DNA of 43,184 nucleotides from an uncultured Christensenellaceae bacterium (GTDB taxonomy: Bacteria; Bacillota; Clostridia; Christensenellales; UBA3700). Shown here in pieces: positions 1 through 8,300 of this stretch (its first letter is position 1; each line of letters opens with the position of its first letter). The position numbers and the translations under genes were made by a program. The notes beneath the pieces are model-generated. The model saw nothing but the letters and a program-made list of their open reading frames with translations, searched no databases and was not told the DNA's origin. The DNA lies in the NCBI GenBank assembly GCA_944380285.1, contig CALWGZ010000014.1, positions 1 through 43,184 on the forward strand, written 5' to 3'.

Positions 1-70
1 AGCAGTTAAGCCCTTCTGCGCCGAGAGTACTGAGTTGGACACGACTTGGGAGGGTAGGACGTTGCCGGTT
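1..70 (+). rRNA. rrf: 5S ribosomal RNA, 3' part (truncated by window edge)
   Basis: The first ~70 bases read as the 3' half of bacterial 5S rRNA, with the conserved GCGCCGAGAGTACTG block and the closing GGGAGGGTAGGACGTTGCCGG. The 5' half lies outside the window. It is followed at once by a strong terminator, so it is the last gene of its rRNA operon. The exact 3' end is uncertain by a few bases because helix I cannot be paired without the 5' end. Confidence 0.88.
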
Positions 71-119
71 ACCAAAAAAGAGAGACAGCATTCGCTATCT
101 CTCTCTTTTTGTAACCGGC
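64..119 (+). terminator. rRNA operon terminator with 26-bp stem
   Basis: Bases 64-89 and 94-119 form a nearly perfect 26-bp inverted repeat around a 4-nt loop (attc). The right arm contains a CTTTTT run that serves as the U-tract. The outer part of the left arm (GCCGGTTAC) belongs to the 3' end of 5S rRNA, so the terminator stem reuses the mature 5S end. Confidence 0.8.
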
Positions 120-485
120 ATACCGGCAAGACGCGCACATAACGGCACACCTTTGCGCCGCGCGGAACAGTTTTGTTCCGCGCTCGCTTTGCGGCGCGGC
201 ACAACTCGCCGTCTTGGGCGGCTTGTTTGCGCGCTTTTGCGTTTCAGAGAACGCCCGCGTACCATTGAGGTACAGCGGACAACCTCTTCACCGCAAAATC
301 ATCGCAAGTCGCTCGCCCAATACTGCATGGTTCTGTTAATCCAATTGTTTCGCAACCGACTTATAATTTGGATTGTATTTATGATTGCTATATTGCAGCG
401 GCGCAAATCTGCACCGGTCTGTGCGGTCTTCAGCGGATCACAACTACCAATTTGATAGAAATATAAAAATGATTGACATCGTCTC
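120..485. other. Gene-free stretch with a nested inverted repeat
   Basis: I see no credible gene here. The open frames lack ribosome binding sites and recognisable motifs. The region holds nested inverted repeats: CAAGACG at 127-133 with CGTCTTG at 210-216, and inside them GCGCGGAAC at 160-168 with GTTCCGCGC at 175-183, plus alternative pairing of GCGCCGCGC with GCGGCGCGG. Two TTGACA words occur at 473-478 and 486-491, but no good -10 follows either. It could encode a structured RNA or be remnant DNA. Confidence 0.4.
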
Positions 486-488
486 TTG

Positions 489-722
489 ACAAAACTTACA
501 TCAAAATTAAAGTGTGATAAGAAGATAAGGGCAACTCATCCCAACTCCGCCGCCGGTCGCACCGGCACAAAACTTGCACGAAACTTAAAGTCTGATAAGA
601 GGATAATGGCAACTCACCCCAACTCCGCCGCCGGTCGCACCGGCACAAAACTTGCACGAAACTTAAAGTCTGATAAGAGGATAATGGCAACTCACCCCAA
701 CTCCGCCGCCGGTCGCACCGGC
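489..722. repeat. 78-bp tandem repeat, three copies
   Basis: Three head-to-tail copies of a 78-bp unit lie at 489-566, 567-644 and 645-722. Copies 2 and 3 are identical; copy 1 differs at several bases in its first half. Each unit ends in a small stem-loop GCCGG-TCGCA-CCGGC. Because 78 is a multiple of 3, a reading frame stays open through the array from a TTG at 486, giving a 26-residue repeat, but there is no Shine-Dalgarno sequence and the frame is also open on the other strand. I treat it as a non-coding minisatellite. Confidence 0.85.
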
Positions 723-740
723 TCAGCTCTACTTTGCCGC

Positions 741-788
741 CGACCACGTCGGCTCGCACCGGCACGACCACGTCGGCTCGCACCGGAA
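741..788. repeat. 24-bp tandem repeat, two copies
   Basis: Two direct copies of a 24-bp unit (CGACCACGTCGGCTCGCACCGG plus two bases) follow the 78-bp array. They share the GCTCGCACCGG / GGTCGCACCGG word with the larger repeat, so the small repeat may have arisen from the end of the large one. Confidence 0.7.
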
Positions 789-883
789 CCGGCATGACGA
801 TCGAGCGCGAAAAGACACAAATGGGGAATAGTGTTCAAATGTTTGAAAATTTGTAAAGGAAAAATTTTTGATGTATCGATGAT

Positions 884-912
884 TTGCCTTTTGCGCAATA
901 ATATGATATAGT
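884..912 (+). promoter_or_regulatory. Promoter of the small lipoprotein gene
   Basis: TTGCCT at 884-889 and TATAGT at 907-912 are 17 bp apart. Transcription should start near 919, leaving a leader of about 14 nt with GGAGG at 924-928 in front of the ATG at 933. Confidence 0.6.
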
Positions 913-932
913 ATAGAAAACTCGGAGGCAGT

Positions 933-1133
933 ATGAAAAGGATACACGTTTTTCTGTTTGTCGTACTTATGTTGATCGTCGCGATGGCGCTGTGCACGGT
1001 GATCTTTGCCGCATGCAACTCGCCCCTTCCGGACGACATCGAGGGCATCGAGATAGGTGTGGCGGCGATGGCGGATACGTCGGCAATGCCTTCGCAGACG
1101 ACGTCGGTGACGAGCGTCGCTTCGTTGCTTTGA
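933..1133 (+). CDS. Small predicted lipoprotein, unknown function
   Basis: A 66-residue protein begins with two basic residues and a long hydrophobic stretch (about residues 5-27) ending in a lipobox-like FAAC, so Cys28 would be lipidated and the remaining ~39 residues exposed outside the membrane. The mature part is short, acidic, then rich in Ser/Thr/Ala, with no recognisable domain. The start is supported by GGAGG four bases upstream and by a good promoter; an intrinsic terminator follows, so it is a complete single-gene unit. Its lipobox resembles that of the giant lipoprotein at 2384. It could be a lipopeptide or small envelope factor; no function can be assigned. Confidence 0.6.
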   Translation: MKRIHVFLFVVLMLIVAMALCTVIFAACNSPLPDDIEGIEIGVAAMADTSAMPSQTTSVTSVASLL

Positions 1134-1148
1134 ATCGGAAAGATCGTT

Positions 1149-1172
1149 CGGTCGCGTAAGCGGCCGTTTTTT
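1149..1172 (+). terminator. Intrinsic terminator after the small lipoprotein gene
   Basis: A 7-bp stem (1149-1155 with 1160-1166, one G-U pair, GTAA loop) is followed by six T. Confidence 0.75.
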
Positions 1173-1305
1173 ATGCCGTTTTTGTCGACCATTGTCGAAG
1201 AGGTGCATGCAATGTGACATTTCAAGGGCGCGGAGAGGCGGAGTTTTGAGTTAAAATATTCTCAAAAAGCGCTCGCGGGAAAATGCGAGCACAAAGGAGG
1301 ATGTT

Positions 1306-2190
1306 ATGACGATCGAACAGACGACAAAACAATGGTTGAAGATGCTGGCGGCGCGCGTCAAGAGACGCACGCTTGTCCGGTATCGTGGCATAATCGCGCG
1401 GCACATCTATCCGCATTTGGACGTGACGGCGGACATAGGCGACGTGAGCAAGGGCGAGATCGAGGCGTTGCTCAAAGCGGCGGAGCGTCGAAACGCGACG
1501 CGCAACTTGACGATCACCGTGCTCAAAGGCGTCTTTGCATATGCGGCGGAGCGGGGATGGATCGCAGACGACCCGATGCGTGAGATTAAACAGAACGCGG
1601 TCAAGCGCAAGCCCGTCGAGGTGTTCACCGAGGAAGAGTAGCGCACGCTCGAGGCTTACGCAACGCGGCATGGCGACACCGCGTGCGCGGTGGCGATGCT
1701 CTGTCTGTACACGGGGATGCGGCTCGGCGAAGCGATCGCGATCAGGTGGTCGGACGTGGACGAGAAGGAGCGCACGGTCAGCGTTTGCCGCGAGATCTAT
1801 CGCATACGCGGCGAGTGCGGGATGCGCGTGTTCGTGGACACGCCGAAGAGCGCGGCGTCAAGGCGGACGATCCCGCTGTGCGCAAAGGCGTGGGCGATCG
1901 TCGCGGGGCTGGACAGGTGCGGCGAAAACATCTTCGGCGACGGCGAGACGATGATGCCGAGGCGGTGTCAATACGCGTTCGTAAAGATGCAGCGCATGAG
2001 CGGGATCAAGGTGCGCAATTTTCATGTGCTCAGGCACACGTTTGCGACGCGGTTGTTGGAGCGCGGCGTCGACTTCAAGACGCTCAGCGAGCTGCTCGGG
2101 CACGAGAATGTAGCGGTGACGATGAGGATCTATTCGCACAGTTTGATGACGACCAAAAAGGCTGCGGTGCAATTGCTCGACGAGGTGTAA
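1306..2190 (+). pseudogene. Tyrosine recombinase interrupted by an in-frame amber codon
   Basis: Translated in one frame, 1306-2190 gives a 294-codon phage-integrase family recombinase, broken only by TAG at 1639-1641 (codon 112), where relatives commonly have a polar residue after the T-E-E-E stretch. Residues 1-110 form the SAM-like core-binding domain; the catalytic domain follows the stop and is intact: Arg139 (TGMRLGE), Lys181 (TPKS), His240-x-x-Arg243, His266 (LLGH) and Tyr276. AAAGGAGG precedes the ATG at 1306. A restart at ATG 1690 has no ribosome binding site and lacks the DNA-binding half. The gene sits right beside a pair of inverted 25-bp sites around the promoter of the next gene, so it is the likely DNA invertase for that switch. 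TAG is used as a normal stop at 41654, which argues against a recoded amber. A sequencing error or a low-frequency allele is possible. Confidence 0.85.
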
Positions 2191-2195
2191 AAATA

Positions 2196-2220
2196 GGTAT
2201 CGAATATACTATTCGATACC
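2196..2220. repeat. Left inversion site (IRL)
   Basis: A 25-bp near-palindrome: 11-bp arms GGTATCGAATA / TATTCGATACC around the asymmetric centre TAC. It is the reverse complement of 2343-2367 at 24 of 25 positions. Paired inverted arms around a short asymmetric core are the layout of tyrosine-recombinase sites. No T-run follows, so it is not a terminator. Confidence 0.85.
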
Positions 2221-2298
2221 CAAAATCGAGAAAAATTCGTCAAACCGTCCATATTTTGCACCACTTTATGCAAAATACAAATAAATTTGATTTATGTA

Positions 2299-2327
2299 TT
2301 GACAGCCGGTATAACTCGTAGTATAAT
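2299..2327 (+). promoter_or_regulatory. Perfect sigma-A consensus promoter inside the invertible segment
   Basis: TTGACA (2299-2304), a 17-bp spacer and TATAAT (2322-2327) match the vegetative consensus exactly. Transcription should start near 2334. The leader would then contain the right inversion site as a hairpin (2343-2367), followed by AAAGGAGAG and the ATG at 2384. Confidence 0.9.
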
Positions 2328-2342
2328 AAAATCGAAAAAATA

Positions 2343-2367
2343 TGTATCGAATAGTATATTCGATACC
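2343..2367. repeat. Right inversion site (IRR)
   Basis: Reverse complement of the left site at 24 of 25 bases (T instead of G at 2343), with central triplet GTA. In the ON orientation it lies in the 5' leader of the giant gene, where the arms could fold into a 10-bp hairpin ending four bases before the Shine-Dalgarno sequence. Confidence 0.85.
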
Positions 2368-2383
2368 CAAAGGAGAGTTCGCT

Positions 2384-5300
2384 ATGAAGAAAAAAGTCTT
2401 TGCGGCACTTATAGTTTTGCTCGCTTTGGTACTTGTCTTTGCGGCGTGCAAAAAAGAGGTCACGGTGACTTTCGACACGGACGGCGGGTCGTCCGTTGCG
2501 TCGGTCACTCTCACCGAGGGTGAGACGGTGAGCAAGCCGTCCGACCCGACCAAGGCGGGGCATACCTTCGGAGGATGGTATGTGGACAAGGCATGCACGC
2601 AGGCATTTGACTTTTCAAAGCCGATAGAGGGGAATGTCACGGTCTACGCCAAGTGGATCGCGATCACCTATCAAGTGACTTTTGACACGGACGGAGGTTT
2701 GCCGGCAACGTGGTCGCAGGAGGTCAACGAGGGGAGCGAAGTGGCGCGCCCGACCGATCCGACCAAGTCCGGCTATACTTTTGCCGGTTGGTACAGTGAC
2801 GAGGCGTGCACGCGCGCATATGATTTCGGCACCAAGATCTATCAAGACACGACGATCTATGCCAAGTGGACCCGCAACATCGTCAACTACACGGTGAAGT
2901 TCGACACGGACGGCGGCGGTACGATCTCGTCGCAGACGGTGCGCGAAGGTCAATTCGCGGACGAGCCGACCGCTCCGACCAAGTCGGGCTATACGTTCGG
3001 CGGCTGGTATCAGGACGCGGAGCTGACGCGCAGGTTCGACTTTGACAAGACTCCGGTGACCGCGGACATGACGATCTACGCCAAGTGGCTCGAGATCTTC
3101 GAGATCACGTTCGACGCTGCGGGCGGCGCGTTCGAGTCGGGGGAGAGCACATACAGCGCAAACTTCGATGAGGGAACATCGCTGACCGCGCCCGTCCCGA
3201 CAAGGACGGATTGGGAGTTCGTCGGCTGGTACACTTCGGCGAGCGGCGGACAGCCTTACGATCTGACCGCGGCGAAAGAGGACGTCACGCTTTACGCGCA
3301 TTGGTCGCAGACGGTGTTCACCGTTAAATTCGTCTATCGCGTTGACGGCAGCGACCAAGACATAGAGATCACGACGAGCAAGGTCGATGCCGACAACGGC
3401 GTGTTGCAGCGTCCCGCCGACCCGTCGCGCGAAGGCTACATCTTCGACGGCTGGTTCAGCGACCCCAATTGCACGCTGCCGTACGATTTTGACGCAAAGG
3501 TGACCGAGGACGACATCGTCTATGCGGGCTGGCACGTTCAGCGCACGTTCACGGTGAAGATCGACACGGACGGCGGCACGGCGATCGCGTCGCAGTCGGT
3601 GCTCGAGGGCGAGACCGCGGTCGAGCCGGACGTCGAGCCCGAAAAGACGGGTTACTATTTCACCGGTTGGTTCCGAGACCCCGATTACAGGCATCCGTTC
3701 GTGTTCGGCAAGGACGTGATCACGGGCGACATCACCGTCTATGCGGGCTGGGACAGCAACATCTTGGTGCAATTCGACGTCAACGGCGGCGGACCGCTTG
3801 TCGATCAGATCGTGATCGAGGCGGAAGAGGGCGAAGTCGGCGAGCCGACCGCGCCGACGCGCAAAGGTTATGACTTTGCCGGCTGGTATACGGACGCTGC
3901 GCTGACCCAAAAGGCGACGTTCCCCTACACGGCGGACAGGGACACCAACTTCTATGCCAAGTGGGAGAACGACGACGACACAGTGCAGGTGCACTTTGAG
4001 CTTGCAAATTTTGCGGACAACGAAGATTTGGCGATCGATCCTCTCACCAAAACATCGATATCGGTGAAGAGGGGCGAGCCGATCACTCAATCCAAAGTGA
4101 CCCCTCCCGGCGATCTGAAAGCTACGGACAAGGACGGCGTCCAGCATACGATGATGTTCTCGTATTGGAACTTCTCGGAGAATTGCAAAGAGAAGACGGG
4201 TAGCACCTATGTCCCCCACACCGAGATGGTGCTGTTCCCGATCGACACGACAGACATCGACGAGATCACGCTGTACGCCGTCTATCGCAAGGTGGACGAG
4301 AACGATACGCGCGCGACGCTGACCATCCATCCCAACAACGGCGCCGAGGACACCGAGGACACGGTCGTCTACGGCATAAAGGGCGAGACGATCGGCGCGA
4401 AGCTTGACAGCTACACCGACCAGCCGATGTACTCCGCTCCCGGCAGAGTGGAACCGATCAGGGAAGGGTATCGCGTGACCGGCTATTACAAGACGGACGA
4501 TTTGACTTCGGTCGGCGAGGGCAATGAGGAAAACGTCTACACAATCCCCTTCGAGCTCACGGAGGAGCAGAACGACTGCTATCTGCGCTGGGAGGAGGAG
4601 AAAGTCATTATACGATATATCGGTGACAACTTCATCATAAATAAGCCCGGTGTGTATAACGGGTATGTAGATCTTATCGAGAACGAGTTTTACGACGGCC
4701 GCGTCTTTGACGGATGGTATCTCGAAAAGGACAACTACAACCCTCAAAAGAGGTTTGACGCCGAGACCATGCGCGTCACCGATGATCTGCTCGGCGAATA
4801 CAAAGAGGACGAAGAGGACGGCAGGTACAGAAATCTGGTGCTCTATGCGAAATATGTCTCCGACCCGGTGGTGATGACTTTTGACACTCAGGGCGGCAGC
4901 GAAATAGACGACGCGATCTTGCAGCGCGGCGAGAGCATAGGCGAACTGCCCACTCCGCACATCAACGGCAGAGTGTTCCAAGGCTGGTACACCGACCCCG
5001 ATTGCACGCAATTCTACGACGCCGATACCCCGGTCGACGAGGACATCACACTGTATGCGGCATGGGGGCAGCCGTCGTCCGACATAGACCTGTTCAGGTT
5101 TATCTATGACTCCGGAGACCAAGAATACGCGATCGCGCTTGCAGACAACGTCAACAAGGCGGAAGTCGAGGAACTTGTGCTGCCGTCCACCTATCAAGGA
5201 AAGCCCGTCACGGAAGTGTACAGCGAGGGCTTTGCCGGCTGCACGAACTTGACGAGCGTCGTCATCCCGCGTACGGTCAAATTGATCGCCCGCGAATCGT

Positions 5301-8300
5301 TTATGGACTGCACGTCGCTCAAGAGCGTGACGGTCGAGGGCTTGGTCTTGAATCAGATAGGCTATGACGTATTCAAAAATTGCACGTCGCTCGAAGAGTT
5401 TGTGCTCGACGAGCGCGCGCCGTTGGTGTATATCTATTCCGACCTCTTCTCCGAATCTCCGAAGATGCGCGAGAAATACGAGGAAGAGAACGGGCTTTAC
5501 TACTATCGCGACATCTTGATGGGGGACGAAAAGACGATAGCGTCGCAAAACTTCGAAGCCGAACCCGGCGAACTGACTTCGCTCACCATCAGAAAGGGCA
5601 CGAGATCGATCGCCGCGCTTGCGCTCTGGAACTATCGCAGCGCGGACAGCGCGGAAAGGATATCCTCGCTGACCGTGCCCGAGGGAGTGCAATACATCGC
5701 CTACTTGGCGCTTCCTTTCGTCAAGACGCTGTCTTTGCCGTCGAGCCTTGTCTATCTCGATGAAGGTTCGTCGCAATACGGATCGCTCTGGTGGGGTATC
5801 GAGGACATCACCGTCGGCACGAATTCCCGCTATCAGATGATCGACGGCTGCCTTGTCGACAACCGAGAGAACATGGTGATCGCGTCCGAAAGGTACGCCG
5901 ATTCGCTGCCGGACGGCTACGGCAGGATAGGTGTGTATGCGTTCACCAACAAGGAACTTGACACGGTCGAGATCCCGTCGTCCTATTACGAGATCATGAC
6001 GGGCGCGTTCATCAATGGCGCGTTTACGTCCATCGTGCTGCCCGACAGCGTGGGTATTTTGGCGAGCGACGCGTTCAGGGGCTGCAACGACCTGACCTCG
6101 ATCACTTTCGGCGTAGGCATAGGCGTTGACGAGGCGCAAAGCCTCCTCTCGAGCGTGTCGACAGCCGCGCTTGCGACGCTCTCCGTCTCCGAGGACAACA
6201 CCGAGCTGTACGCCCAGGGCAACATCCTCTATTCCAAATCGGATTGGAGCGTGGTCTATTGCCCCGAGGTGCTCAGCGGTTCGATCGTCATCCCCGAGGG
6301 CGTGGTGTCGCTCGATAAAACTCTGTTTAATGGACAAAAAAAGACGGTGAACATCACCGAGATCATCTTCCCGGACAGCCTTGTCGACTATCCCGACTTC
6401 TTCGGATATTATGCGAAAAGCTTGACCAAAGTGCGCATAGGAGCGGGCGCGGGCGAGACGTCGCGCAGCGACGGCTCCGGCGAGAGCTGGACGGAATGGA
6501 TAACGACGGGAGACTTGGAGAAGGTCGAGTTTGAAATTGCCGAGGACAACCAATGGCTGTCTTTGGACGAAAACGGCATCTACAACAAGGACGGCACTTT
6601 GCTGATATATCTGTTCATCAACGACGGCGCGTTGGTCATCTCCGACGGCGTCGAGGCGACGATGGACGGCTATTACTCAGTGCCGTACGTCGGCGCGACT
6701 TCGATGCACTTCGGTTCCGCCTTCGGCGCGATCGACGAATTGGAAGTCGACACCTCGTGCATGAACGGCGTGACCGTGTCCGCCGACAACCCGAACTATT
6801 CCGAAAAGGACGGCATCGTCTACACCAAGGACCGCACCGAGTTTGTGTTGATCACGCTGGGGCTTGACCGCGAGAGCGTAGAGCTGCCCAAAGAACTGAC
6901 GACCATCCCCGAAAGGGCGGTCAGTATCGGCGGAATGAACGGATTTGAATTCGGACCTTATTTCGGCAGTGTGTGGCCGCAGCCGATCAACGAGTATGCG
7001 TTGCGCATCGGCACTTTAAGCGTCGAGGAAGGCTCGCAATTGACGAGCATAGGCGACTATGCGTTCACGCTGGCAGATGTCGATATCTCGTGGGGCGCCC
7101 CGTTAATCTGGGATACTTACGGTGCCAACAGCATAGGCGTGCTCGATCTGAGCAATGCGACGAATTTGCAGAGCATCGGCGACGCGGCGTTCGCGGGTCT
7201 GCCCGGCTTGACCGAGGTGATCGTGCCGTCGGGGACGATAGGCAGGTACGCCTTCTCCGATTGCACGGGGTTAACGACCGCAAACTTGAACGGCGTCACC
7301 GCCCTCGAAGAAGGAGCGTTCTATCGTTGCTCCGTGCTCGAAGACGTGACGATGCCCGAAGTGCAGAGCTTGGGATCAAATGTTTTCTTTAATTGCCTCA
7401 ATCTGTATCAAGACGGTTTGATGATCATCGACAACGCGCTGTATGGCGGCTACTATATGACCCTCAGCGGTAAAGACGTGATCATCCCCGACACCGTGAC
7501 CGCGATCAAGGACGGCGCACTCGCGCAGATCGACGTGATCGAAAGCGTATACATCCCGGCAAGCGTGACCACCGTCGGGTCTGACATCGTCTATGACGAC
7601 ATGCTCGTCTATTGCGAGGCGGCGTCCAAGCCCGAGGGCTGGGCGGACGATTGGTGCGTCGACGGTGTATCCGTCGTCTGGGACTGCCTCAACAACGAAG
7701 TGGACAATTCCGGAAGGATCCACAACGTCGCGCTCGAAGGCTTGATCTATCGCCTCGACACCGTCGAAAAGACTGCGGCTGTGACCGGCGCGGCGGCTGA
7801 GACGACAGAGGTCGTCGTGCCCGAAAGCGTGAGCTACAAAGACGCGACCTATCAAGTCAAGTCGATCGGCGAGAGCGCATTCCAAGACAACGCGGTCATC
7901 GTCTCCGCGACGATTCCCGAGGGCGTCGAGCGCATCGAAGCCTATGCGTTTATGAGCACGGCAAACCTCAAGACCGTGTCAATGCCCGAGACTTTGAAAT
8001 ATGTCGGACACGACGCGTTCAACGGCAGCGGCTTGACTTCCGTGACGGTTATGGCGGGCGTGGAGTACGGCTCGACGGTGTTCAACAACTGCAAGTCGCT
8101 GACCGACGTCACGGTCGAGGACGGGGTGACGATCATCACGTCGAGCATGTTCCGCTTGACCGGGTTCGAGACGTTGACGCTGCCCGACAGCGTGGTCACG
8201 ATCGACGACGGCGCATTTGAAAATGCGGCTCTCGCGTCCGTCAATCTGCCGAGCTCGCTCGAAGAGATAGGGTCGAACGCATTCAGCGGCACAAACCTCA

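Larger units (their letters stand above)
2196..2367. promoter_or_regulatory. Putative invertible promoter segment (phase switch), ON orientation
   Basis: The segment is bounded by two 25-bp sites in inverted orientation whose central triplets are TAC on the left and GTA on the right, so recombination between them would invert the ~122-bp interior (2221-2342). The interior carries a perfect consensus promoter pointing at the giant lipoprotein gene. Inversion would turn that promoter toward the 3' end of the recombinase gene. The neighbouring tyrosine recombinase supplies a plausible enzyme. The arrangement resembles invertible promoters of gut Bacteroides and Clostridioides, but inversion itself is inferred. 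Confidence 0.8.

Noticed and set aside
486..797. 103-residue repeat protein from a TTG start
   Set aside because: No Shine-Dalgarno sequence, no promoter at suitable spacing, both strands open through the array, and no conserved domain. Kept as a DNA repeat.
1690..2190. Independent gene for a short recombinase catalytic domain
   Set aside because: It is in frame with the upstream half, separated only by one amber codon, and has no ribosome binding site before ATG 1690.
2196..2220. Intrinsic terminator of the recombinase gene
   Set aside because: The palindrome is AT-rich and not followed by a T-run, and it recurs in opposite orientation 147 bp away, which fits a recombination site better.
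2342..2383. Upstream start for the giant lipoprotein
   Set aside because: The ATG at 2342 lies in the inversion site, lacks a ribosome binding site, and would bury the lipoprotein signal peptide behind 14 extra residues.
2615..6553. 1312-residue reading frame on the minus strand
   Set aside because: It lies wholly inside the giant lipoprotein gene, has no ribosome binding site or recognisable domain, and results from codon choice in the sense gene that avoids stops in the antisense frame.
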